DNA of 64,000 nucleotides from Chloroflexota bacterium (GTDB taxonomy: Bacteria; Chloroflexota; UBA11872; UBA12225; JAJDUF01). The number at the start of each line of letters is the position of its first letter. The stretch's first letter is position 1. Below the pieces are notes generated by a model. That model saw nothing but the letters and a program-made list of their open reading frames with translations, ran no database searches and was not told where the DNA came from. Shown piece by piece: positions 19,173-28,331 of the stretch. The stretch lies in the NCBI GenBank assembly GCA_022826725.1, contig JAJDUF010000004.1:265334-329333 (forward strand). Reading direction: 5' to 3'. A program made the position numbers and the translations under genes.

Positions 19173-20855
19173 CTAGGCTGGGGCCGGGACGCTGCGCCGG
19201 CCGCGCAGCGGCACTTCCTTCAGGAACAGTGTGGCGACAAACGCGAGTCCGATGACGCCGGCACTGACGAGGAACACGTCGGAGATCGCCGCCGTGAGCG
19301 CGCTCCGCACGCTGTCGAGCACCTGTTCGAGCAAGGCCGCGCCATTTGGCCCCAAGCGTGCGAACGCGGCCGCGAGGGTGGCCGTGGCGCTCGGATCAAC
19401 CAGCATTTGGGGGCTTTCCTGCAGCCGACCGAGCAGCTCTGGGGGCACGGCACCGGCGACCTGCCGCGGCACGGCGTCGGCGAGGGCGGCAGCGAAACGG
19501 TTAGTCATCACCGAGCCGAGCACGGCGAGGCCGAGCGTGCCGCCGATAGAGCGATAGAACTGGGTTGCCGAGGTCGCCACGCCGACGATGCGATAGGGCA
19601 CGGCGTTCTGCACGGCAATGGTGTAGCCAGGGAACGTGACGCCTAGCCCTACGCCCATCACGACGATATTGACTACGGCTTGCACGTAGCCGGTATCAAC
19701 GGTCATGCGCGAGGCGAGCGCGATCCCGGTGCCCATGATCGCGGTCCCGATCAGCCCTTGCAGACGATAGTGTCCGCCCAGCCGGGACAAGGTCTGACCG
19801 GAAACCGCCGCCCCGAAGACCATCCCGAGCATCATTGGGGTCAAGAAGGCGCCGCTGTTGGTGGCCGAGGCGCCGAGCACGCCTTGGAAGAACAGCGGCA
19901 CAAAGATGATGCCACCGAACATCCCGAACCCGGTCAGGAAGATGGCGAGCAGCGCCAGGGTGACGGTGCGGTTGCGGTAGATCGAGAAGGGCATGATCGG
20001 CTCCGCGACCCGCCGCTCCACTATGACAAACAGGGTCCCCGCCACGAGGGCAAAGACCAGGAAACCGAGGACCTGCACCGAGAGCCACCCGTACTCCGTT
20101 GTTCCCCAGGACAGGCCGATGAGCAGCGGCACGACGGTTGCGATCAGGAGTACCATGCCCAGGTAGTCAATCTGACGTTTGCCGCTGTCACGGCCCGTAT
20201 TTGGAAAGTAGATGATGAACAACACAATGATCGGAATACCCAGCGGCAGATTGATGTAGAAAATCCAGTGCCAGGAGAGGGTATCGGTCAGAAAGCCGCC
20301 GAGCGTCGGCCCGACCACGGAGGCGACGCCAAACACGGCGGCGACCAACCCCTGGTATTTTCCTCGCTCTGCCGGCGGAAACAAGTCGGCAATGGAGACG
20401 AAAGCGTTGGCAAAGATGACGCCGCCGCCTAGCCCCTGGAGGGCGCGGAAGGCGATCAGCTGGTTCATCGTCTGGCTCAGGCCGGCGAGCACCGAGCCAA
20501 GCAGAAAGACGACCAAGCCGGCGAGATAGAAATACTTCCGGCCGTAGATGTCGGTCAGCCGGCCGACAATGGGCACGGCCGTCGTCGAGGCCACCAGGTA
20601 CGCGGTCGCAATCCACGTAAAGCGGTCGAGACCACCGAGGTCGGCGACGATGCGCGGCAAGGCTGTGCTGACTACCGTCTGGTCCAGCGCGGCGAGGAAC
20701 ATCCCCACCATCACCCCGGCCATCGTGAGCACGACCTGGCGGCGGGGCAGCGGGACGAACTCGTCGTCGGCGTCCACCGCCGCGCCCGCGGAGCGGGGGA
20801 TGGGACCGGCCGGTGTGGACTCCGGCCGGCTGGGGGCGTCAGCGATGTTACTCAT
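19173..20855 (-). CDS. DHA2-type (EmrB/QacA) MFS transporter
   Basis: FLAALDQTVVSTALPRIVADLGG and GRLTDIYGRKYFYL motifs; about 14 TM segments. Confidence 0.92.
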   Translation of the reverse strand: MSNIADAPSRPESTPAGPIPRSAGAAVDADDEFVPLPRRQVVLTMAGVMVGMFLAALDQTVVSTALPRIVADLGGLDRFTWIATAYLVASTTAVPIVGRLTDIYGRKYFYLAGLVVFLLGSVLAGLSQTMNQLIAFRALQGLGGGVIFANAFVSIADLFPPAERGKYQGLVAAVFGVASVVGPTLGGFLTDTLSWHWIFYINLPLGIPIIVLFIIYFPNTGRDSGKRQIDYLGMVLLIATVVPLLIGLSWGTTEYGWLSVQVLGFLVFALVAGTLFVIVERRVAEPIMPFSIYRNRTVTLALLAIFLTGFGMFGGIIFVPLFFQGVLGASATNSGAFLTPMMLGMVFGAAVSGQTLSRLGGHYRLQGLIGTAIMGTGIALASRMTVDTGYVQAVVNIVVMGVGLGVTFPGYTIAVQNAVPYRIVGVATSATQFYRSIGGTLGLAVLGSVMTNRFAAALADAVPRQVAGAVPPELLGRLQESPQMLVDPSATATLAAAFARLGPNGAALLEQVLDSVRSALTAAISDVFLVSAGVIGLAFVATLFLKEVPLRGRRSVPAPA

Positions 20856-21221
20856 GGGCGGCGCTTCACCTTTCGGCAGAGTTGAGGCGGGTGGCGAGGA
20901 GGAAAGTCGTCGTCGGAAGCGGATGACACCAGTCACCACTACAGGGATTGTAGCCAATATCGCGGCCGCCGGTCCCCGGCAGCAGCGCACGAGAAGACGT
21001 GAGCGCCTCGCCGCAACCGACCGGAACAGAGCATCCCACCCCCTACTACTTTCGACAGCCGGGCGTCGGCATGGTAGCATCGCTCATCGTGCCGGCCGCA
21101 GCGCGAGCGCCAGCGGGAGGCGGCATGACCCACCCGGCCTTAGCCCTCGGGGGCTGCGCCGAGGAAGCAGTCCGCACAACGCGGTGGTTGAGGGCCATAG
21201 ATTCTGTATCAGGGGTAAGGC

Positions 21222-22352
21222 TTGTCGGAGCTACTGACGAGGACACCGCGACCGGTCCGTACACGGGCGCGCGCGCCTGACCCTGAGGCGCCGCTCGCCG
21301 GACAGGCGCTATCACCCACCTCCTTACCCCGCGACGCCGTCCACCACTCCCCCGGACACCGACCGGCGACACCGCGCAACGGCCTCGCCGCAGCGTGGGC
21401 CAGCGCCGGGCAAGGGTTACCGGCGAGCCGCGCCGGACGGTCGGAGCAGCTGCTCCACCTTGGCCCTCACCTCGCGGTGCTGACCATTGTGCTCCTGGTG
21501 GTGAGCTTTGGCCGTATCCAGCCGCCATCGTCGCTGGAGCGAGCGTCCAATCAACCGCTAGATCAACCGCTGCTCACCGCTGCCGATAGCCCGGCCGAGA
21601 GCCTCGCCTTACCCAAATATCAAGTGCGGGAGGTCGAAAGTGGCTCCCAGTCGAGCGGGGAGATGCGGACCTACATCGTCCAGCAAGGCGACAGCGTCTC
21701 GGCCATCGCCGCGCGCTACGGCATGGAGATGTGGCCCCTACTCTGGACGAACGAGCTAGAAGCGGATCAAACGATCCGCCCCGGGGACACGCTCCGCATT
21801 CCGCCCGTGCCGGGCACCGGGCGCACGGTCAAGGAGGGGGACACGCTCGAATCTCTTGCCAAGAAGTTCGACGTGGACCCGGAAGTCATCGTCATCGCCA
21901 ACGAGCTGCAACCGGGCGCCCAACTCGTGGTCGGGACATATCTGTTCGTGCCGGGCGGCCAACTCCCCATCCCGGAGCGTACCCCCGGGCTTGCAACCGG
22001 GCTGCTCCGCTGGCCGGCGCGCGGCTGGATTTCAGCTTATTTCACGGTCAGGCATCCCGCCATTGACATCGCTGCCAACCATGGGGTGCCGATCTACGCC
22101 GCCGACGGAGGCGTGGTGCGGAGCGCCTTCTGGAACGGGAACTATGGCAATCAAGTGGTGATTAACCATCGCAACGGCTTTGAGACGAGGTACAGCCACC
22201 TGTCGAGTTTCGAAGTCGGAGCAGGGCAACTCGTGGCGAAGGGCAGCGTCATCGGCTACAACGGGAGCACCGGGTACTCCACCGGACCACACCTGCACTT
22301 CGAGGTCATCCGCAACGGGTACTTCGTCGACCCGCTCGATTTCTTGCGCTAG
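21222..22352 (+). CDS. M23 family metallopeptidase with two LysM domains
   Basis: TYIVQQGDSVSAIAARYGM and TVKEGDTLESLAKKFDV LysM; HPAIDIAANHGVPIYA...RYSHLS...GPHLHFEV M23. Confidence 0.92.
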   Translation: MSELLTRTPRPVRTRARAPDPEAPLAGQALSPTSLPRDAVHHSPGHRPATPRNGLAAAWASAGQGLPASRAGRSEQLLHLGPHLAVLTIVLLVVSFGRIQPPSSLERASNQPLDQPLLTAADSPAESLALPKYQVREVESGSQSSGEMRTYIVQQGDSVSAIAARYGMEMWPLLWTNELEADQTIRPGDTLRIPPVPGTGRTVKEGDTLESLAKKFDVDPEVIVIANELQPGAQLVVGTYLFVPGGQLPIPERTPGLATGLLRWPARGWISAYFTVRHPAIDIAANHGVPIYAADGGVVRSAFWNGNYGNQVVINHRNGFETRYSHLSSFEVGAGQLVAKGSVIGYNGSTGYSTGPHLHFEVIRNGYFVDPLDFLR

Positions 22353-22515
22353 GGGCTATGCCTCACCCCCAGCTCGCCCGCTCCCCGGCTTCTCTTCCCT
22401 CCTGAAGCTGCAGTTGACTATGAGTGCTGGCACATGGCCGCGGCTCTCGTTCTAGGTTATACTCAACTACCTTACTCACTTGGGGGGCCTGAGGCGCACT
22501 AGGGACCGCCACTGA

Positions 22516-23895
22516 ATGACATCGGGCTGCGAGGTGTCCATGAGTTCCAAAAGGCTTCTTCATCCTGAAAGGCAGCTAGCGTACGAGAGCGGTCCTTTCG
22601 ACCGCCTAACTCACTATCTCTTCAGATATCCAGCGAAATTCCATCCTCCAGTAGTCAAGACATTAATCTCCGAATACTCACAGCGCGGTGATCGTCTCTT
22701 GGATCCGTTCTGTGGGAGCGGCTCCATGCTCGTAGAAGCTGCGGTCGCAGGGCGGCACGCGGTCGGGCTTGATCTGGACCCAGTCGCGGCGTTCGTGTCC
22801 CGCGTCAAGACTCATCTCTTCGACGTCCACCAGCTATCCGCTTCTATAAACCTACTCTCAGACCAATTGCATCCCTTGCGGCGCCCGGATCAAGAATACC
22901 TCGACCGCTCTTTCCGCGATATTACGTTAGAGGAGTTGGAATCAACCATCGCCGATGAAGATCTCTGGATCCCCGCAATCCCCAACCTCTTTCACTGGTT
23001 TCGTAAATACGTGATACTAGACATGGCACGTGTTCATCGAGTCATCTCCGACCTTCAGATACCACCGTCCCATAAAGACTTTCTGCTGCTCTGTTTCGCT
23101 TCGATAATTCGTGCGTCATCCAATGCGGATCCGGTCCCTGTTTCAGGTCTCGAGGTCACTTCACACATGAAGCGGAAGGAGGCGGAAGGAAGAATTATCA
23201 ATCCATATGCACTGCTTGATCGCTCAATTGCTAAGGCAGTTCCTGGTGTTACTTCCTTTTCGATCAAAGCTGATCGGCAGATCACAGTATCAGTGCATCA
23301 AGGCACTGCACTCCAAGTATCCACGCATCTTCGTAGAGCTTTCGATGCTATCATTACCTCCCCTCCATATCATAATGCCGTCGACTACTATCGTCGTCAC
23401 CAACTGGAGATGTTCTGGCTAGGATTCACAAGAACGCAAGCCGATCGCCTTGCCTTGAAACAAGAGTATCTCGGGAGACAATCGGTATCGCGCAACGATC
23501 CCATCCTAAAGCAACAGCGCCTTCTAGGCACCCTAGTCTCTGACTGGGATTCCCGGATAAGGAAAGAGTCTGACCAAAGAGCGAACTCCTTCCTCCATTA
23601 CTGTCTTTCGATGAAACAAGTGTTCTTGCAATTTGAGCCACTTCTTCGAAATGGGAGTCCCGCTGTCATCGTAATTGGGAATAGTAAGTGGAATGGCACT
23701 GAGATACCCACAGTTGAAATTCTCATGGAACTGGCCAGACCACAATTCGAAATTAGTTCCTACTTCTGGTATCCGGTCAAGAATCGCTATATGTCGTATA
23801 CTAGGCGCAATGGTGCTAGCATAGACAAAGAACATGTTCTCGTTATGCGCCACACACATGCATCACGTATAGGGAATGGAAATCCATGGTCCTAG
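22516..23895 (+). CDS. DNA methyltransferase (amino-MTase, N4-C or N6-A type)
   Basis: RLLDPFCGSGSMLVEA AdoMet motif; DAIITSPPYHNAVDYYRRHQLEMFWLG catalytic SPPY motif. Confidence 0.88.
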   Translation: MTSGCEVSMSSKRLLHPERQLAYESGPFDRLTHYLFRYPAKFHPPVVKTLISEYSQRGDRLLDPFCGSGSMLVEAAVAGRHAVGLDLDPVAAFVSRVKTHLFDVHQLSASINLLSDQLHPLRRPDQEYLDRSFRDITLEELESTIADEDLWIPAIPNLFHWFRKYVILDMARVHRVISDLQIPPSHKDFLLLCFASIIRASSNADPVPVSGLEVTSHMKRKEAEGRIINPYALLDRSIAKAVPGVTSFSIKADRQITVSVHQGTALQVSTHLRRAFDAIITSPPYHNAVDYYRRHQLEMFWLGFTRTQADRLALKQEYLGRQSVSRNDPILKQQRLLGTLVSDWDSRIRKESDQRANSFLHYCLSMKQVFLQFEPLLRNGSPAVIVIGNSKWNGTEIPTVEILMELARPQFEISSYFWYPVKNRYMSYTRRNGASIDKEHVLVMRHTHASRIGNGNPWS

Positions 23896-26387
23896 AGAAC
23901 CAGACCTTCTCGGATTCCCTGGCCTTGCTAGGCGAGGACACAGGCAACCCCATTACGGTTAGGCTGTCTAACGAAATCGTGACGTTGCTGTCATCACAAC
24001 TGTACCAGTCACCCCTTAAGGCAATTGAAGAACTCGTAGTGAACTCGTATGACGCAAATGCCAAGCAGTGTAGGTTATTTGTCACTGATCCCAGCAGCGA
24101 TCTACAGGCCATACTAGTATACGACGACGGCATCGGTATGGACACCGACGGCCTCTCGGATCTCTGGCTGGTTGCGCGGAGCAAGAAGAGGGAGGCAGCC
24201 TATCAGCGTCGCATTCAACGCAAGCAAATTGGTAAGTTCGGAATCGGCAAGCTTGCCACGTATGCAGTCGCCAATCTGGTGACCTACGTTTCCCGCGCAG
24301 GCGACGATATCCTCGCAGTCAGCACAGATTTTCGCCAATTCCAAGAGGACTCTCAGGGCTCCTCACCCATTAGCCTGCCAGTTACTAGGATTAGCTCATT
24401 CGATAGTCTCAAGAAGTCCGAAGTATTCTGCTCTTCCTGCAAAGCTGCAGGCGTCGCCGTTGACTCGCTGATGGACCGTAATCACAAGTCCTGGACAATT
24501 GTTCTCTTGGAGAGTATGAAACCTCGAACCATTCACGTCGGAAGGCTGCGATGGGTACTCAGAACAGCAATGCCTCTACAGCCAGAATTCCGCCTTTTTC
24601 TTAATCGACGTGAAGTCCTTAGTTCGAAGGAGAACGCTAGTATCCTTGTCCAATTTGGTGTCGCTGAGTTGCCATCCAAGCGGCTAGATTCCGTCAATGA
24701 CAAGACTCAAGAAGACTGGCGTCCTCACGGTGGCTCCTTAAAGTCATCATCATTCCCTGAAGGAGTGCAGGGTACAGTCATAGTCACCAGAGAGTCACTG
24801 CACGTTGGGAAAAGCATGGACCTCGGTCGCAGTCACGGCTTCTTCGTTAAGGTACGACGCAGATTGATTAATGCAGAGGATCCACTGTTCGGACTATCTC
24901 CACTTTCCTACCAAACCTTCAACCGTTTCCGAGCCGATGTAACGGTTGATGAACTCGATGAAGCGATAACAGCACCGAGGGAAGGAATAGGAGAATCCTC
25001 TCTAAAGGACAAATTACTTCCCCTACTAGAAGAACTATTCTACGAAGCTAGGGAAAGATATGAAAAACAAATTAGAGATGGTGATGAACAAATCAAGAGA
25101 AAGAAGGAGGATGAGCGCACTTACGTTCCCACCCGGATGCTTGAGCATCCGATTGCCGACGTGCTATCTGCTCCATCCTCCGGCCCTCAACAAGGTGCTG
25201 AGGGGGACGAGAGTTGGTTTTATCTTGATGTTAAAGAAGATCAGGAGATCACTTCCTTAGTGCAATCACTATACTCACAGAATCGAAGAAAACGATATAC
25301 TTTTAGCTATACCAGAAGGGGAAAGTCGGCTCGTTTAGTTCAATTCGATCCGGAGCAATCTGCCTTCTACCTAAACGCGGATCATGATCTTGTGCTTGAA
25401 TATCATGGAGACTCAAGGTCCCGGGCTCTCTTAGAGGACGTGGCTACCGCTGAAGCGGTATTGGAAGTTTACCTTAGGGAACATGGTGTGCCTCCACACG
25501 TCGTGGGACAGGTGCTTGAAAAAAGAGACTCCCTACTGCGAGGTCTAGCTAACGAGCGCCTATTCTCTCTCGCTGCCATCAGTGAGTCACTAAAGGATAG
25601 CGCAAGCGATGAACATGATCTCGAGGTTGCTCTCGTTGCTGCAAGTCGAGCACTCGGCTTTGTCACCAAGCACGTCGGCGGTGCCGGTGAACCTGACGGA
25701 ATTGGGAGATTTACAGATCACCCTGATGGTGAGCAAAAGATCACATTGGAAGCTAAGTCATCTGGAGGGATACCATCACTCGCGCATCTAGACTTCGCCG
25801 GCCTCCACGAGCATGTGACTAAACATGAAGCTGCCGGTTGTCTGCTCTTGGCCCCCAGGTATCCTGGTGTTCCCTCGGGCGAGAATTCGGCTGTTTCTCG
25901 TCGAGCCAAGGAAACCCGAGTCTCCTGTTGGACAGTGGATCAACTCGCACGAGTTGTGGCCGCAGCGGAAAGTCGCCACATTGGGGCCCAGCAAGTTCTG
26001 GATGTGGTACTCAAGCAGTTTGCTCCGGCCGATGTATCAACTGCGGTCGAGAAGCTGCTAGGTGAGCCGCGTTGGGAGCAACCCTCTCTATATTCAGCAA
26101 TCCTACAGGCCCTTAAGCGGTTGGAGAATCGCCTACGAGACCAACCACGAACCGTTCTTCTTATAGCTGCGGAAGTCTCCGGGCAGCCGAATTTCGCCAA
26201 CATTCTCGGACGTGAAATCAAAGATGCTCTTGCTAACTTGGCTGCGGCCAGTCAAGGAGCGTTACTACTTAGGGACGACCGTGTCATTGTCAATACTTCG
26301 CTCGAAGAACTCGACCGAAGGCTAGTAGGAATGACCGGGGATGGAGCCGAACCTCGCAGAGGAGGAACACTCCGAAGCACACCATAG
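23886..26387 (+). CDS. GHKL (MutL/MORC-like) ATPase with C-terminal PD-(D/E)xK-like domain
   Basis: KAIEELVVNSYDANA; VYDDGIGMDTDGLSDLWLVARSKK; GKFGIGKLATYAVA; C-terminal GEPDGIGRFTDHPDGEQKITLEAKSSGG. ATG overlaps upstream MTase stop by 10 nt (ATGGTCCTAG). Confidence 0.88.
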   Translation: MVLENQTFSDSLALLGEDTGNPITVRLSNEIVTLLSSQLYQSPLKAIEELVVNSYDANAKQCRLFVTDPSSDLQAILVYDDGIGMDTDGLSDLWLVARSKKREAAYQRRIQRKQIGKFGIGKLATYAVANLVTYVSRAGDDILAVSTDFRQFQEDSQGSSPISLPVTRISSFDSLKKSEVFCSSCKAAGVAVDSLMDRNHKSWTIVLLESMKPRTIHVGRLRWVLRTAMPLQPEFRLFLNRREVLSSKENASILVQFGVAELPSKRLDSVNDKTQEDWRPHGGSLKSSSFPEGVQGTVIVTRESLHVGKSMDLGRSHGFFVKVRRRLINAEDPLFGLSPLSYQTFNRFRADVTVDELDEAITAPREGIGESSLKDKLLPLLEELFYEARERYEKQIRDGDEQIKRKKEDERTYVPTRMLEHPIADVLSAPSSGPQQGAEGDESWFYLDVKEDQEITSLVQSLYSQNRRKRYTFSYTRRGKSARLVQFDPEQSAFYLNADHDLVLEYHGDSRSRALLEDVATAEAVLEVYLREHGVPPHVVGQVLEKRDSLLRGLANERLFSLAAISESLKDSASDEHDLEVALVAASRALGFVTKHVGGAGEPDGIGRFTDHPDGEQKITLEAKSSGGIPSLAHLDFAGLHEHVTKHEAAGCLLLAPRYPGVPSGENSAVSRRAKETRVSCWTVDQLARVVAAAESRHIGAQQVLDVVLKQFAPADVSTAVEKLLGEPRWEQPSLYSAILQALKRLENRLRDQPRTVLLIAAEVSGQPNFANILGREIKDALANLAAASQGALLLRDDRVIVNTSLEELDRRLVGMTGDGAEPRRGGTLRSTP

Positions 26388-26444
26388 CGCCTGCCGCAGT
26401 CAGATGACGCGCTCCGTCAGCAGGCCACGCCTCGCCCGCCGCCC

Positions 26445-27359
26445 CTACGCCTCTACCGGCGGCGGGAGGTATTGCTTGGGGACTTTGGCGATGTAGGAGA
26501 AGGTCGGGTTGACGAACGCCGTCACGCGGGCTTCGAGCACCTGGCCGAGGAACAGATACGCTTCGCCACGGTCGAACCCGTAGCCCTCTTCCAGCCACAA
26601 GATCATCGCTTCCAGCGCAGCACGGAAGGCGTCCTCGGCCGGGCGGGCACAGGCGACGGTCATGATGTGGGTCGCATTCTCCAGCCGCGGCCCGGACATA
26701 GTTGCCGGCTGGGGGCCAAGCTCGCAGCGGAGGCGCACGAGAGCACTCGACTCGATTCCCCCGGCGCCGCAGATTTCGCCATCGCCCTGCCGCGCGTGCA
26801 TGTCGCCGATGTGGAGTAGCGCCCCCGGCACATATACGGGCAGTTGCACGGTGCAGCCGGTCGTGACCTCTTGCACGTCCATGTTGCCGCCCCAGTAGCC
26901 GGCCCAGCTGTGCGTGTAGCGCTCATACTCCGGGGCCACACCGACAAAGCCGAGCATCGGCGCGGTCGGGAAGCGCAGCCCATCGCACCACTCGATGAAC
27001 CCGTCCTCGATCCGCACGATCTTGGCGTGCTCGCCGATGCCGCTGCCACCCAGCCACGCCGGCATCGCGCCGTTGGCGCCGCGGAAGCGGGTGAAGCCGA
27101 TGGGGTCAATGTCGAACTCGCCGATGTGGACGGAGAGCATGTCGCCAGGCTGCGCCCCCTCGACATAAATGCACCCGCTCGACGGATTGCCCCCGCGCAG
27201 CCGGCGGCGCAAGGCCTCGCCGTCGGGATGGTCGTCGAGCCACGGCCCGCCGTTCATTTGGGTTTGCACCTCGAACTCTTCGCCCGGTTGCACCCGCATC
27301 GTTGGCGCGTTCTCCGCCCCGATCTCGAAGTAGAGCACGTCGGTCGTCGCACGTTGCAT
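26445..27359 (-). CDS. Acetamidase/formamidase family protein
   Basis: GGNPSSGCIYVEGAQPGDMLSVHI; HIGDMHARQGDGEICGAGGIESSA. Confidence 0.93.
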   Translation of the reverse strand: MQRATTDVLYFEIGAENAPTMRVQPGEEFEVQTQMNGGPWLDDHPDGEALRRRLRGGNPSSGCIYVEGAQPGDMLSVHIGEFDIDPIGFTRFRGANGAMPAWLGGSGIGEHAKIVRIEDGFIEWCDGLRFPTAPMLGFVGVAPEYERYTHSWAGYWGGNMDVQEVTTGCTVQLPVYVPGALLHIGDMHARQGDGEICGAGGIESSALVRLRCELGPQPATMSGPRLENATHIMTVACARPAEDAFRAALEAMILWLEEGYGFDRGEAYLFLGQVLEARVTAFVNPTFSYIAKVPKQYLPPPVEA

Positions 27360-27457
27360 CGGTCGGTCCCTCCTTACCCTTGGTTGCAGACCCTAGAGTA
27401 CACGGGAGATAGCCTGGCAAGAGAGGCAAGCTCACCGGCGAGAACGGTCGTTTGCCT

Positions 27458-28210
27458 CTACGTGGAGTCGGCTAGACCATCGAGCGCCAGCAGCTCCTCC
27501 AGCCGGTTAACCTCGTACAGTGTACCCCGCGACGGTGGCAGCTCCGTCGGGCGCACTGCGCCGGCGGGGTTGAACCAGGCCACGTCCAACCCGGCGCGTA
27601 GTCCTCCGAGCACATCGTTCTCCCAGGCATCTCCCACGTACAAGGCTGCCACTGGCGCAACGCGCAGGGCGGCGAGGGCTGCGCGGAAGATACGCGGATC
27701 GGGCTTTGCATAGCCATGCTCGCCGGACACGATGACGGCGGCCGGCTCGAAATAGGCTTCAACCGCCAGGACAGACAGCTTTCTGCGTTGCTCACTGGCA
27801 AGACCGTTCGTGATGACTCCGAGGGATAGCCCGCGCTGCTCTTGCAGGGTACGTAGCGTTGGCCCGAGGTCCGGCCGAGGCTGGACTGTAGCGACGAGGA
27901 GTGCATTGTAGCGCTCAAGGAAGGACTGGACGGCTTGCTCGGACGGGTCCCAGCCATGCACTGCCGCCGTCAGCACGTAGTTGAGACGCCGCGCCGTGAA
28001 CACGTCCAGGTAGCCACGGTCGAATTCGGCAAAGAGAACCCGACCGTAGTGGCTGAAGGTTGCCACAGCCGCAGCCAAATCCTGGTCATCGCTGGTAGGG
28101 AAACGTCCCAGATGCTCGGCTATCGTCCGGCGGGTGGTCTGCTCCCAGCAAGACCGCCAATCGTACATGGTGCCGTCGAGGTCGAAAAACACGGCCTGCC
28201 AGCGTGCCAT
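27458..28210 (-). CDS. HAD family hydrolase (YjjG-like)
   Basis: ATG at 28210; AVFFDLDGTMYDW, GVITNGLASEQRRKL, KPDPRIF, ALYVGDAWENDVLGG. Confidence 0.9.
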   Translation of the reverse strand: MARWQAVFFDLDGTMYDWRSCWEQTTRRTIAEHLGRFPTSDDQDLAAAVATFSHYGRVLFAEFDRGYLDVFTARRLNYVLTAAVHGWDPSEQAVQSFLERYNALLVATVQPRPDLGPTLRTLQEQRGLSLGVITNGLASEQRRKLSVLAVEAYFEPAAVIVSGEHGYAKPDPRIFRAALAALRVAPVAALYVGDAWENDVLGGLRAGLDVAWFNPAGAVRPTELPPSRGTLYEVNRLEELLALDGLADST

Positions 28211-28331
28211 TGAGGTTCCTGTTTCCGGTCCGCGATGCGGAGGCGTCTGCTCGGCTGCGCTCCAGGGGGTGTGTCGCACAACACTATAGCCGGCAGCCTC
28301 TGGCACGCGGAGGCCGACCACCGGCGCGGTT

